NCBI GenBank assembly: GCA_003210795.1
Contig: QCUJ01000003.1
Coordinates: forward strand, 1 to 64,000
Direction of reading: 5' to 3'
Length of the DNA stretch: 64,000 nt
Source of the DNA: Synechococcus sp. AG-679-B05
Lineage (GTDB): Bacteria > Cyanobacteriota > Cyanobacteriia > PCC-6307 > Cyanobiaceae
Under the pieces are notes generated by a model. The model ran no database searches, was not told where the DNA came from, and worked only from the letters and a program-made list of their open reading frames with translations. Shown here in pieces: positions 28,270-38,700 of the stretch; position 1 is the first letter of the stretch, and every line of letters begins with the position of its first letter. The translations under genes and the position numbers were made by a program.

Positions 28270-29005
28270 TCGCTTCACTCAGCACCAAGGAGGCTCCATA
28301 ACTGTCGCCGGTATGACCACCCAGGCGCCGACCCAGACAGTCCGCCACCAGCACAGCCACCGGAGCACCCAAAAGCAATGCCAGCGGCTGCACGCCACAA
28401 ACGGCCAGCAACACCACACCCGGCAAAATCGGCAGCACATCCCAGGCAGGACGACTATGCCAACGATGGAAAGCAGCGGTTCCATCGATTCGAATGTAGT
28501 CGAACTGTGCCATCGCCCATAGCGGGGCGACACGAGCCCAAAAACCAGCCAGCACAAGGGCCTCCGGAGCAGCAGGTCCGAGTTGCAGCAGCGCTGCAAT
28601 CTCCAGAAGCAGAACCACCGCCAGGGCTAGCACGCCACTGGCACCGACGCGACTGTCGTCCATTGCCGCAAGCCGGCGTTCCTCACCAGCAGCGACCCCA
28701 TCGGCCGTGTCCATCAACCCGTCGTGGTGCAAGCCACCACTGAGGCGAATACCAACAACAATTACCAGCGGTGCCAAGGCCACCGGGCTCCACCCCAGAC
28801 GAACCAGGCCAATCCACACCAAGGCCTGCAGCCCTCCGATCAGCAAACCGATCCAGGGAGCAAACCGGGCAATGCGCTCGAAGCGTGGCGCCGGCCAGGG
28901 CCATGCCGGCAGCACCGAATAAAAAATCCAGGCACCGGCCAGATCAGCCAGCCACGGTGGAGCATTCCGAGCGATGGTTCCGTAGCGCGTGAGTGCTGGC
29001 GTCAC
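28229..29005 (-). CDS. cobS: adenosylcobinamide-GDP ribazoletransferase
   Basis: GGLHHDGLMDTADGVAAGEERRLAAMDDSRVGASGVLALAVVLLLE. GTG start at VTPALTRYG assumed. Confidence 0.92.
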   Translation of the reverse strand: MTPALTRYGTIARNAPPWLADLAGAWIFYSVLPAWPWPAPRFERIARFAPWIGLLIGGLQALVWIGLVRLGWSPVALAPLVIVVGIRLSGGLHHDGLMDTADGVAAGEERRLAAMDDSRVGASGVLALAVVLLLEIAALLQLGPAAPEALVLAGFWARVAPLWAMAQFDYIRIDGTAAFHRWHSRPAWDVLPILPGVVLLAVCGVQPLALLLGAPVAVLVADCLGRRLGGHTGDSYGASLVLSEAITLLLLAGLLGTS

Positions 29006-29034
29006 CGTAGGTTCAACCCGGTGACGATCCTGCT

Positions 29035-30157
29035 TTGTTCGGCTTCGACATCTCGGCCCGTTGTGCCAACACAGCAGCCCGGTGCGGCACCTTCCACACA
29101 CCGCACGGTCCGGTGGAAACCCCACGATTCATGCCCGTGGGAACCCTGGCCACTGTTAAAGGCATCAGCACCGAGCAACTGGCACGCACCGGCGCTCAGA
29201 TGGTGCTTTCCAACACGTACCACCTTCATCTGCAGCCCGGCGAAGAGATCGTTGCCGCGGGTGGAGGACTGCACCAATTCATGGGCTGGGACGGTCCGAT
29301 GCTCACCGACTCCGGTGGCTTTCAGGTTTTCAGCCTCGGAGACCTGAACAAAATTGATGACCGTGGCGTGGTGTTCCGCAATCCACGGGACGGTCGAATC
29401 ATCGACATGACGCCGGAGCATGCAACACAGATCCAGATGGCACTCGGTGCCGATGTCGCCATGGCCTTCGATCAATGCCCCCCCCTATCCAGCGACCGAA
29501 AACGATGTGATCGATGCCTGCCGGCGCACCCATGCCTGGTTGGCGCGCTGCGTTGAGGCCCACACCTGTGAGAGCCAGGCCTTGTTCGGCATCGTGCAGG
29601 GCGGATGCTTCCCCCATTTACGTCGGGAGAGCGCTCGAGCCGTAGCCGACTTCGACCTGCCGGGAATCGCCGTCGGCGGGGTCAGCGTGGGCGAACCCAT
29701 CGAGGAGATGCACCGGATCGTGAGGGATGTGACGCCGCTGTTGCCCGATGCTCGACCCCGCTACCTGATGGGAATCGGCACTCTGCGCGAAATGGCCGTG
29801 GCTGTGGCCAATGGGATCGATTTGTTCGATTGTGTCCTACCAACCCGGCTCGGACGGCATGGCACGGCCTTGGTTGGTGGAGAACGCTGGAATCTCCGCA
29901 ATGCCCGATTCCGACACGACCACACACCCCTGGACACTAGCTGCCCCTGCCCAGCCTGCTCCAACAACCACACCCGGGCCTATCTGAACCACTTGATTCG
30001 CAGCGAAGAGTTGCTGGGGCTGACCCTGCTCAGCCTTCACAACATCACCCATCTTTTGCGCTTCACCACAGCCATGGGGCAAGCAATTCGGGAGGGTTGT
30101 TTTTCAGAGGATTTCGCTCCCTGGGAGCCCGACTCACCAGCCCATCACACGTGGTAG
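29035..30157 (+). pseudogene. tgt: queuine/archaeosine tRNA-ribosyltransferase, frameshifted at a C8 tract
   Basis: Frame 1 (29035-29556): [15 protein letters not shown]...[13 protein letters not shown] type motifs to FDQCPP. The frame holding [23 protein letters not shown]...FGIVQGG...MGIGTLREM continues to 30157. Junction is at C8, 29478-29485. Confidence 0.9.
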
Positions 30158-30190
30158 CGTCCAACCAACGCCTTATTTGAAGTACAAGGG

Positions 30191-30334
30191 ATGGCCGCCT
30201 TCACCCTCGACCTGCTGGCACAGCTGCCCGAGGCCTACCAGGCCTTCTCACCGCTGATCGACATCCTGCCTTTGATTCCGGTGTTTTTCCTGCTGCTTGC
30301 CTTTGTTTGGCAAGCCTCCGTGGGTTTCCGCTGA
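30191..30334 (+). CDS. psbK: photosystem II protein K
   Basis: [47 protein letters not shown]; classic PsbK. Not in the ORF track (47 aa). Confidence 0.95.
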   Translation: MAAFTLDLLAQLPEAYQAFSPLIDILPLIPVFFLLLAFVWQASVGFR

Positions 30335-31072
30335 TCAGCTGTCGCGGAGAACAGCCCAAACAAACGCAGGAAGAACGAGCATTCTTCGCCAGCGACTGGG
30401 CTCCTGCACTAGCCGATACAGCCATTCGATCTGCAGGCTACACATCCATCGCGGTGCACGATTTTTGGCGCCAGCCCAGACATCGAAGCTGCCACCAACG
30501 CCTATCCAAAGACCCGCTTTTCCGATCTGTTGCTGCTGGGACCAGATCTCTTGGCGGGGAACCCCAAGGGCGATCAACACCAAATCCGGTACTGCATCGG
30601 CTAACTCCGCCTCAATCTCCGGCCAGGCCTGCTCCGGCTGATAGCCATCCACAGCCATCACCAGGTTCAAACCTGGGAAAGCCTCAGGGAGAGTCCGGCG
30701 CAGGTTGCCCATAACCTTCGGAGACGCCCCCACCAACGCAACGCGCCAACCATGGGAAGCGGCATAGCCCAGCAGGGTCCAGGCCAGTTCAATCCCAGCC
30801 GTTTTCAATACCCTCACGCCCTGGCGAGATAGCGCCCACACCACCCCAGCACCATCGGGGATCACCAGCTCCGCTGAAGCGATAGCCAGACCCAGCTGGG
30901 GATGACTGCGAGCAGCCATGGTCATTTCCGCATTGAGGGTCACGACACGGCCACCGCCGCTGGAATGCAGGCCGATCGCTGCTGCGGAGACATCACGACA
31001 GGCATCCACAGGGACACCAAGAACCTCACAACGGCGACGGTCATCAGGGGTTGTTAACGAATCCATGGGCAC
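30335..31072 (-). CDS. WecG/TagA/CpsF family glycosyltransferase
   Basis: VVTLNAEMTMAARSHPQLGLAIASAELVIPDGAGVVWA..., LVLIALGVPRQEIW, GVGGSFDVWAGAKNRAPRW. Confidence 0.93.
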   Translation of the reverse strand: MPMDSLTTPDDRRRCEVLGVPVDACRDVSAAAIGLHSSGGGRVVTLNAEMTMAARSHPQLGLAIASAELVIPDGAGVVWALSRQGVRVLKTAGIELAWTLLGYAASHGWRVALVGASPKVMGNLRRTLPEAFPGLNLVMAVDGYQPEQAWPEIEAELADAVPDLVLIALGVPRQEIWSQQQQIGKAGLWIGVGGSFDVWAGAKNRAPRWMCSLQIEWLYRLVQEPSRWRRMLVLPAFVWAVLRDS

Positions 31073-31081
31073 CGCTCCGCA

Positions 31082-34000
31082 TTGGAGAATTTAAGGGCGG
31101 CAAATCGACTGGGCATGGTGGAAAAGTCGGCAAAGACCCCCACAGAACAGAGCCGCATTGAGGCGGTGATCCAACGGCTTGACCGCTCCATCAGCAAGGT
31201 GGTGCTGCAACGCCAAGACCCGATCAGTGGCCTGCTTCCCGCCAGCACCGCGCACACGATTCACGGCAACTACGGCGATGCATGGGTGCGGGACTGCGTG
31301 TATTCCATTCAATGCGTCTGGGCACTGAGCCTGGCGATCCGCCGCCATCGGGGTCGGGGGGGCCAGAACAGCCGGGCCTGGGAACTCGAACAACGGGTCA
31401 TCGCACTGATGCGTGGACTGCTGCGAGCGATGCTGCGCCAGGCAGAAAAGGTGGAGCGGTTCAAGCACAGCCTGGATCCTCTGGACGCCTTGCATGCCAA
31501 ATACGACAGCAGCAGTGGTGATCCCGTGGTGGCCGATGACGGCTGGGGTCACCTGCAGCTCGATGCCACCTCTCTGTTCTTATTGCAGCTGGCTCAGCTG
31601 ACGCGGAGCGGCTGCACCGTGATCCACAGCCGTGATGAAGCGGATTTCATCCAGAACCTGGTCTTCTACATCGCTCGGGCCTACCGGACCCCCGACTACG
31701 GCATCTGGGAACGGGGCGACAAGGGCAACCATGGACTACCGGAGCGGAACGCCAGCTCGATCGGGATGGCCAAGGCCGCACTGGAAGCCCTCGAGGGGCT
31801 GGATCTCTTCGGCGTCTATGGCGATGGATCCTGCCGAGTGCTGATTCCCCAGGGAGCGCTGGTACGGCTGCGACGCGCCCTGGAAAGTCTGCTGCCACGG
31901 GAATCAGCCAGCAAGGAGGCCGACAGCGCCTGTCTTTCCGTGGTGGGCTATCCAGCCTGGGCCGTAGAGAACAACAATCTTGTCCAGCGCACCCTGCGTC
32001 GGATCCGACGGGATCTGGGGGGGGCCTATGGCTACAAGCGCTTCCTGCGCGATGGCCACCAAACCGCCGTGGAAGATGGCACCCGGCTGCATTACGAGCC
32101 GGAGGAACTGGCCGAATTCGAAGGCATCGAATCGGAATGGCCTCTGTTTCTGGCATTCGAACTGGTCACATCCTGCTGTGAAGAGCGCTGGCAGGAGGCC
32201 AGACGCTTGCACAACAACTTGCAGGCTCTTTCTGTGCAATGCGATGGCGAGGCGTTGTACCCCGAGCTTTATCGCGTGCCGGATGAAAAGGTCGAAGCAG
32301 AGCGCAAGCAGCCTGGAAGCCAGGAGCGCGAGGCCAACACAAATCTGCCCCTGATCTGGACCCAGAGCCTCGCCTGGCTGGGCGAAATGTTGCTGGAAGG
32401 TGTTGTGACACCCGCTGACCTCGACCCCTGCAACCGCCGTCAGGCCTCAGCCCTGGGAGCGGAGTCGGTCCTGGTGGCTTTCGCTGTCCAGGATGCTGCC
32501 GTTGGCACGACCTTGATTGAGGCTGGTTTGCCCCTAAGCCTGAGTGGGACGATCAGCGTGCAGTGCTCCGATGCCCTCGGAGAGAGCCTGGCCCAGCTAG
32601 GGGCCAATCCACGACTGAACCTCAGCGGCCTGCCACCAAAGCGAATAGAGACGGAAGACACAGCCCGGTTTTACCGCCAGGGGAGACGTGATCTGGCCTT
32701 CACCGCAGCCGTGCTGGAAGACAGCGTCAGCTACTTAGCCGATGACCCGCTGCAGCTGGTGGACAGCGTTGTTGATGAACTGCATTTACTGCAACGCCAC
32801 TGGCGGGGCCCCGGACTGCCACTGCTGCTGATCCCGATCAGCTCTGAATCCTTTAAACACCACCCGGAAGCCATTCTCAATCTGGGCCGAACGCTGAGCA
32901 GAGGCAGCATCGGCGGGATCAGCGTGCAGTTCGACACAGTAGAGCAACTCAGAAGCATGGGGCAGTGGCTTGAGCTGCCTGGAGAAGCGCCCAGCCCGGA
33001 AGGGAAGGTTTCGAGCAGGGCACTCAGCACAGCCTTGCTGCGTGAAGCCACAGACCTGGCGGACCTCACCGCCGCTCAGGAACAGGAACTGGACGAAACC
33101 GAAACGGATGCTCTGCAGGCACGACTCTGGGCCAGTGACTCTCTTCACGAACAGGCCGAGGTCTTGGAATTGCTGCAACGCCGTTTCGGCGTGGAAGCGA
33201 CACAAACAAGCCCAGGCGCCGGGCCTGTGAGCCTGAGGCATCTGCTGGAGGAGGTCTATACCCGGGGACTTCGCTGCCAGGAGTGGAGCGTGGTTCGCCG
33301 TTGTGCCGGTGCACTGGGGATGGTGCACCCCCAGCTGGAGGATGCCCTCACCGACCTACTGATGCGTCAAACACAGGTGGTGGTGGGGCGTAACTACACC
33401 GCGGACTCACGCCTGATCCGCCCTCTGGACAACAGCGCCATTGCCGAACGCATTGCGCGCACCAGCGGTACCGACAGCAGGGAACGGATGCTCGAGCAGG
33501 AGCTGCTGCTGGCGCTCGACAGCATTGCCCGACGCCAACCCACGCTGCTCAAGGGCAGTCTCACCCTGCAGTTGAGCCAGTTGCTGCTTCTGCTGACCTC
33601 GGAACTGGCCGTTGAGCAGCGACTCAGCCAGGACGAAGCCTTCGAAGCGCTTTGCAGCACCTCACCCCATCTCATCCGCGACCGATTGCGCCGCCTTCTG
33701 AGCGACGTGGACCACGGAAGAGCCGCCTTGCAACGCGGTGAGCAACTGCACGTCAGCGGGCGCGTGCAGTGGAAAGTTCCCGATCCACTGGAGGTGGCTC
33801 CAAGCGGTGGGGACTGGCTGCAGCACCGGATCCGGCTGGGCACTTTGCAGAAGGTGCCGCGCGACTTCTACGCCGGGATCTGGAGCTTGCTTCGCCATTG
33901 CCGCGGCCTGGTGATCGGCGACAAGCTCGAACGACGCAACCGTCTAAACAGCAGTCTGATCCTGGAGAAGACAGCAGGGGAGCGCAATTTCGCCACCTTG

Positions 34001-34312
34001 GTGGAGCATTTGCTCAGCCGGATCGATGCACCGGAATACCGGCAGCTCTGCAACGAATGTTTGCTGTCTCTGATGGCCTTCGTGGAGGCCAACCCGGATG
34101 TGCGTTTTGCCGACGATCTCGCCCTGGATGTGGTGATCGGTCACGCAGTTCGCGTGGGCTGGCTGCTGACCCATCCATCCCTGGCAGATGGAAATTACAG
34201 CCAGTACAAGGCACTGGCCTGGGGGCAGTTCTACGCAGCGTCCCCTGGGGACTGCCGTCGTTGGCAGATCGCAGCCCTGAAAGAATTGACCGAACAGAGG
34301 GCACTGGTGTAA
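31082..34312 (+). CDS. large glycoside-hydrolase-15 / phosphorylase kinase alpha-beta-like protein
   Basis: 1076 aa; LDRSISKVVLQRQDPISGLLPASTAHTIHGNYGDAWVRDCVYSIQCVWALSLA...DDGWGHLQLDATSLFLLQLAQL matches the PHKA/PHKB N-terminal GH15-like domain. May start at the ATG of MVEKSAK. Confidence 0.8.
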   Translation: MENLRAANRLGMVEKSAKTPTEQSRIEAVIQRLDRSISKVVLQRQDPISGLLPASTAHTIHGNYGDAWVRDCVYSIQCVWALSLAIRRHRGRGGQNSRAWELEQRVIALMRGLLRAMLRQAEKVERFKHSLDPLDALHAKYDSSSGDPVVADDGWGHLQLDATSLFLLQLAQLTRSGCTVIHSRDEADFIQNLVFYIARAYRTPDYGIWERGDKGNHGLPERNASSIGMAKAALEALEGLDLFGVYGDGSCRVLIPQGALVRLRRALESLLPRESASKEADSACLSVVGYPAWAVENNNLVQRTLRRIRRDLGGAYGYKRFLRDGHQTAVEDGTRLHYEPEELAEFEGIESEWPLFLAFELVTSCCEERWQEARRLHNNLQALSVQCDGEALYPELYRVPDEKVEAERKQPGSQEREANTNLPLIWTQSLAWLGEMLLEGVVTPADLDPCNRRQASALGAESVLVAFAVQDAAVGTTLIEAGLPLSLSGTISVQCSDALGESLAQLGANPRLNLSGLPPKRIETEDTARFYRQGRRDLAFTAAVLEDSVSYLADDPLQLVDSVVDELHLLQRHWRGPGLPLLLIPISSESFKHHPEAILNLGRTLSRGSIGGISVQFDTVEQLRSMGQWLELPGEAPSPEGKVSSRALSTALLREATDLADLTAAQEQELDETETDALQARLWASDSLHEQAEVLELLQRRFGVEATQTSPGAGPVSLRHLLEEVYTRGLRCQEWSVVRRCAGALGMVHPQLEDALTDLLMRQTQVVVGRNYTADSRLIRPLDNSAIAERIARTSGTDSRERMLEQELLLALDSIARRQPTLLKGSLTLQLSQLLLLLTSELAVEQRLSQDEAFEALCSTSPHLIRDRLRRLLSDVDHGRAALQRGEQLHVSGRVQWKVPDPLEVAPSGGDWLQHRIRLGTLQKVPRDFYAGIWSLLRHCRGLVIGDKLERRNRLNSSLILEKTAGERNFATLVEHLLSRIDAPEYRQLCNECLLSLMAFVEANPDVRFADDLALDVVIGHAVRVGWLLTHPSLADGNYSQYKALAWGQFYAASPGDCRRWQIAALKELTEQRALV

Positions 34313-34315
34313 CAG

Positions 34316-35323
34316 TCAGATCGGTTGCCTGAGCGGGACGCCCATATCGGGATGCTCCACCGCTTGCTCGATCAAATCGGCGAGCAGAAGTGCCCTCGAG
34401 GCCTGTAAACCATCGACAGCTGGTGTTTCGCGACCACGCACGCACTGAAGAAAATGCTCCAATTCGGCATAGAGAGGTTCAATCGAGGTGGTGCTGACCT
34501 CTTCGATGAAGCCGTCATTGCGATAGAGCAACTCACCGTGATCGGCGGAATACCACTCATGGGCACGGCGGTGGATATGCAAGGTGTGATTGAGAAAATC
34601 AGTCTCCACAAGGCTTGAGCGACAGTGAGCACTGAGGCTGCGGATCTTGCGGTGACTCATTTTGCTGGCGGTGAGGCTGGCAACGACAGCGTTCTCGAAT
34701 CCCAGGGTGGCGTTGACGTAGTCGATGGGTCCCTCGCCGCTGCGACCACCAGCCGCTGCCAGCCGCACCACCGGCGCCTGGGCCAGCTCGAGCACCAGAT
34801 CGATGTCGTGAATCATCAGGTCGAGCACGACTGAAACATCATTGGCCCGATCGGAGTGCGGACTGTGACGGCGACCTTCGAGCACCACCACCTCCTCATT
34901 GGCCACCACCTTGGTGAGCTCTCGGAAGGCGGGATTGAATCGTTCGATATGGCCCACCTGAAGCAATCGACCGGCTTCACGAGCGGCCTGAATCAAAGCG
35001 GTGGCTTCGTCCTGGCTGGCGGCGATCGGTTTCTCGATCAACACGTGAACGCCGGACTCGAGGCAAGCCAATCCCACCGAATGGTGCAGCAGAGTGGGAA
35101 CGGCGATGCAGACGGCCTCCACATCCGCCAGCAATGTGTGGTGATCGGGGAACCACTGGCAACCGAACTGTTCCTGGGCCAATTGACCGCGATCGGGGTC
35201 TGGATCGGCCACGCCGACAAGCTCAGCATCCTTGAGAAGACTCAGCACCCTTGCGTGGTGCCAACCCATGTTGCCGATGCCGATCACCCCCACCTTCACT
35301 GGATGCATGGGGGCGAGGGTCAT
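34316..35323 (-). CDS. Gfo/Idh/MocA family oxidoreductase
   Basis: KVGVIGIGNMGWHHARVLSLL...VCIAVPTLLHHSVGLACLESGVHVLIEKPIA. Confidence 0.95.
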   Translation of the reverse strand: MTLAPMHPVKVGVIGIGNMGWHHARVLSLLKDAELVGVADPDPDRGQLAQEQFGCQWFPDHHTLLADVEAVCIAVPTLLHHSVGLACLESGVHVLIEKPIAASQDEATALIQAAREAGRLLQVGHIERFNPAFRELTKVVANEEVVVLEGRRHSPHSDRANDVSVVLDLMIHDIDLVLELAQAPVVRLAAAGGRSGEGPIDYVNATLGFENAVVASLTASKMSHRKIRSLSAHCRSSLVETDFLNHTLHIHRRAHEWYSADHGELLYRNDGFIEEVSTTSIEPLYAELEHFLQCVRGRETPAVDGLQASRALLLADLIEQAVEHPDMGVPLRQPI

Positions 35324-35349
35324 CAGCGGATGTATTAATTCCTGGCAGG

Positions 35350-36648
35350 TTATCGGGCCTCTGTCGGTCCAGGCTCCTGCTCCGGCTCCGGCAACACCAC
35401 ACGCACCCGTTCAATGCGGGGCCCGGCCATGGCTGTGATCTCGAATTGCAGGCCGTTGAAACGCAATGCCTCCCCCGGCGAAGGAATGTGCTGCAACCGT
35501 TCCAGCAGAAATCCAGCCAGGGTGTGGTGGTCATCGGCTTCGGGCAGATCGAGTTCCAGCTGGCGATTGAGTTCGAAGATCTCCAGATCACCGGCAGCCA
35601 GCCAGGATCCACTGCGATCCTCCTCAGGCTGCAGCTCCGGCTCATCTTGGTTGTCCTGCAGCTCATCACCGACGATTTCGCCGGTGAGGTCAGCCGCGGT
35701 GACCAGACCTTCCGTACCGCCGTGCTCATCCACCACCAGTAAGAGCGGCTGGCCGCTGCGGATCATCGGCAGCAGCTCGGCCAGGGTGCTGGTCTCAAGC
35801 ACGCGCACAGCGGGCTGCAGGTAAGGCTCCAGCGGTGAATCAGCCGACAAATCCCCTCGCGCGATGGGTTCAGCCATGCCCCGCAGGTCGAGCACGCCAC
35901 GCACATCATCTAGTGATAGACCGATCACCGGGAAACGGGCATGACGGGTGTGATGAACCGCTTCCATCATTTCGGCGAAGCAAACATCCACCGGGAGAGT
36001 GACCATGCCGGAGCGGGGCACCATCACTTCACGCACCTGGGTGTCCCGCAAAGCGAAAACCCCTTCGAGAATGTTGCGCTCGTCGGGGAAGAGGCCGGTG
36101 ACACGCCCTCCATCAATCAACGTCTCAAGCTCTCCGGCCGATAGGGCGGGGACCAGTTCGTCCCACTGAGGACGCAGCCCCACCAGCCTCAACATCAAAT
36201 TTGCCAGGGCCTCCAGAAAATTCAGCAGAGGAGCGAGACAGCGCATCACGATCTCGAGCATCGGCCCCAGGGACAGGGCTGCCCGCTCAGGACGACTTAA
36301 CACCCAGGCCTTCGGCAGCAGACCCGCCACCAAGGTGGCCATCACAACCAAAGTGAGAAACAGCACCGTGTCGAGCCAGGCAGCACCGGCTGTTCCCTCG
36401 GGCCAAAGCCGCAAACCGAGGCCCCTTCCAGTCCAGCCCAGGGCGATCAGAGGCAGGCTGCTGCCCAACTGCGAGAGGGTGAGGGCACGCCGAAGCCGCC
36501 GCTGAAGGCGTTGCAGAGGGAGGGCGCCGCTCTGACGCTCCTCCACCAACACCTCAACGCGGCTGGGGCGCAGCCGCAGCAAGGCGATTTCCGCAGCAGC
36601 GAAAAAGGCCGGCAACACCAGCAACAACCCCAGTAGGAGCAGACGCAT
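35350..36648 (-). CDS. CNNM/HlyC/CorC-type transporter-associated protein with CBS domains
   Basis: N-terminal TM (DUF21), VREVMVPRSGMVTLP, VVDEHGGTEGLVTAADL, C-terminal CorC/HlyC. Confidence 0.93.
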   Translation of the reverse strand: MRLLLLGLLLVLPAFFAAAEIALLRLRPSRVEVLVEERQSGALPLQRLQRRLRRALTLSQLGSSLPLIALGWTGRGLGLRLWPEGTAGAAWLDTVLFLTLVVMATLVAGLLPKAWVLSRPERAALSLGPMLEIVMRCLAPLLNFLEALANLMLRLVGLRPQWDELVPALSAGELETLIDGGRVTGLFPDERNILEGVFALRDTQVREVMVPRSGMVTLPVDVCFAEMMEAVHHTRHARFPVIGLSLDDVRGVLDLRGMAEPIARGDLSADSPLEPYLQPAVRVLETSTLAELLPMIRSGQPLLLVVDEHGGTEGLVTAADLTGEIVGDELQDNQDEPELQPEEDRSGSWLAAGDLEIFELNRQLELDLPEADDHHTLAGFLLERLQHIPSPGEALRFNGLQFEITAMAGPRIERVRVVLPEPEQEPGPTEAR

Positions 36649-36661
36649 CAGTCGGAATACA

Positions 36662-36734
36662 TGGGGGTCGCGAGGATCGAACTCGCCTTAGGCGAATTAT
36701 GAGTTCGCTGCATTCACCAGATTGCTAGACCCCC
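36662..36734 (-). tRNA. tRNA with anticodon CAT (tRNA-Met elongator; lysidine tRNA-Ile not excluded)
   Basis: Reverse strand GGGGGTCTAGCAATCTGGTGAATGCAGCGAACTCATAATTCGCCTAAGGCGAGTTCGATCCTCGCGACCCCCA; all stems pair. Not initiator-like. Confidence 0.92.
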
Positions 36735-36747
36735 ATCACACCGATTG

Positions 36748-37230
36748 TTACCACAGGGGCTGAACTGGTGTGAAGTCTGAACTGACCTGCACTGAGTCCA
36801 CGTTGATGGCCTCAGCCGCAAGGCTGCTGCCGAATCCATTGTTCAGATCTCTGGTGCGCAAGGGGAGGGACGGGCTCTGCTCTTCAACCAATGCACGGGT
36901 GGTGGCCCCCACCGCTGCGGAATCCCAGATCACAGTCTGATCAGGGAACCCGAACCCCATCACGCGGTTGCCGTTGTCACCCGCCACGGCAAGTCCGAAC
37001 AGATCGGTGATTTGATGAACAAGATCCACTCCCCGTTCATAGGGCGCGGTCCAGGTGAAGAACCGCCTTTCGATCAACTCAGCTGTTCGTTCTTCGGGTC
37101 CGCAAACGGTCACCTCCACAGGCGCCATGGCGGAAGCAGCGGGATCAGGTGCTTCCAGGGTTGTCGTACAGACCACTGGACCGGCAGCAACAGGAATCAC
37201 CGCCAGTTCCCCCAGAGACAGAACCGCCAT
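36748..37230 (-). CDS. hypothetical protein, likely secreted
   Basis: [27 protein letters not shown]...: signal-like N-terminus; no recognised domain. Confidence 0.6.
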   Translation of the reverse strand: MAVLSLGELAVIPVAAGPVVCTTTLEAPDPAASAMAPVEVTVCGPEERTAELIERRFFTWTAPYERGVDLVHQITDLFGLAVAGDNGNRVMGFGFPDQTVIWDSAAVGATTRALVEEQSPSLPLRTRDLNNGFGSSLAAEAINVDSVQVSSDFTPVQPLW

Positions 37231-37312
37231 GATGCGGAACTCGTTGACGACCAAAGTTCCGGAAAACCTCTTTGCGCAAACTAAAGAACGTTTCCCTCTG
37301 CGGCCAGTCCCT

Positions 37313-37897
37313 ATGTCAACGGCGACCCGATCCTCCGAGGACCAGCGCGAGTTGTTGCTGCTGCGTTTGGCGGAATCTGCCTACCGCCGCGGCCAGTTCA
37401 CCCTCGCGTCGGGACGGTCAAGTGAGCACTACGTCAACTGCAAACCTGTCAGTCTCAGCGGCTCTGGACTGGCGCTGATCAGCTCGGCGATGTTGAAGAA
37501 CGTGGAAGTCGACGCCTTGGCTGTCGCCGGACTCACCCTTGGGGCTGATCCGCTGGTCAGCGGAGTGGCCATGGCCGCTGCACAAAATGGGCGTGACCTC
37601 GACGCGCTCATCGTGCGCAAAGAAGCTAAGGGCCATGGCACAGGAGCCTGGCTGGAAGGCCCCCTGCCCGCTGCGGGATCAGTCGTGACAGTTCTTGAGG
37701 ACGTTGTGACCACGGGGGGTTCCTCACTGAAAGCTGTGAACCAGTTGAAGGAAGCCGGCTACCAGATCAACCGAGTGGTCACGATCGTGGATAGAGAAGA
37801 AGGAGGTGCTGCCGCTATGGAGAAGGCGGGCCTCGAGCTGATCAGCCTGTTCCGACTCTCAGAGGTGTCAGCCTGCGCCGCCACATTGAGGAGTTGA
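37313..37897 (+). CDS. pyrE: orotate phosphoribosyltransferase
   Basis: [20 protein letters not shown]..., [21 protein letters not shown] motif. Internal ATG chosen. Confidence 0.95.
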   Translation: MSTATRSSEDQRELLLLRLAESAYRRGQFTLASGRSSEHYVNCKPVSLSGSGLALISSAMLKNVEVDALAVAGLTLGADPLVSGVAMAAAQNGRDLDALIVRKEAKGHGTGAWLEGPLPAAGSVVTVLEDVVTTGGSSLKAVNQLKEAGYQINRVVTIVDREEGGAAAMEKAGLELISLFRLSEVSACAATLRS

Positions 37898-38700
37898 CAA
37901 TGAGCATGCACTGGGACGAAGCGTTCCCGATCATCCGGCTTAACGGCGCGGGGGCCAAGGATTTTCTGCAGGGACAGACCACGGCAGACCTGCGGAAAAC
38001 AGTGCATGGAAGGCTGCAGCAAAGCTGTTGGCTGACGGCCACCGGGCGGCTACGTGCCGTGCTCGAGCTTCGGCTGGATGATGACGGAGCCGATGTCTTG
38101 GTGCTGGCCGGAGACGCTGACGCGATGGCCCAGGGATTGGATCAGGTGATCTTTCCCGCCGATCGCGTGCGCATGGGGGAGCGACGGCTGCAACGACGGA
38201 TTCAGGCGTTACGACCTGACAGCCCTGCGGCCTGGATCGACGACGAGTCGATCCAGCCGAGCGAATTCGCTGGCAGCCGCCGTCTGCTCTCCACCGAGCT
38301 TGAAGAGCGAAGGCTAAGGCTGGGATTTCCGCCTGGGCCGGGTGAACTGACAGGCAACACCAACCCATTCGAACTGGGACTGGCGCAGTGCATCAGCCTC
38401 GACAAGGGCTGCTACCTCGGCCAGGAGACCATGGCCAAACTGGCCGGAAGGGGTGGCATCAAACAGCAACTGCGCTGCTGGGTCAGCTCAAACCGACTGA
38501 ACAGCGGAGACCCGCTGTTTGACGGAGAAACCCGGGCTGGTGTCGTGACCAGCATCCTGGAACTGGAGAGTGATTCATTGGTTGGATTGGCGCTGATTCG
38601 GCGTCAATATCTGACCTCTGGTGCATTGAATGGCCCGAACGGACAGATGGTGACCCTGGAGCGACCCGAGCTGTTTCAGGATCCGCCGTCGCCGGATTGA
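37894..38700 (+). CDS. ygfZ: YgfZ/GcvT-like folate-binding protein
   Basis: [12 protein letters not shown]...[13 protein letters not shown]...[15 protein letters not shown] (K-G-C-Y-x-G-Q-E motif). Overlaps the pyrE stop; ATG may be at 37900. Confidence 0.92.
   Translation: MTMSMHWDEAFPIIRLNGAGAKDFLQGQTTADLRKTVHGRLQQSCWLTATGRLRAVLELRLDDDGADVLVLAGDADAMAQGLDQVIFPADRVRMGERRLQRRIQALRPDSPAAWIDDESIQPSEFAGSRRLLSTELEERRLRLGFPPGPGELTGNTNPFELGLAQCISLDKGCYLGQETMAKLAGRGGIKQQLRCWVSSNRLNSGDPLFDGETRAGVVTSILELESDSLVGLALIRRQYLTSGALNGPNGQMVTLERPELFQDPPSPD

Noticed and set aside
29035-29556. Programmed frameshift site in tgt as a firm claim
   Set aside because: C8 tract alone does not prove programmed slippage; simple indel or sequencing error is at least as likely, so only reported as a candidate.
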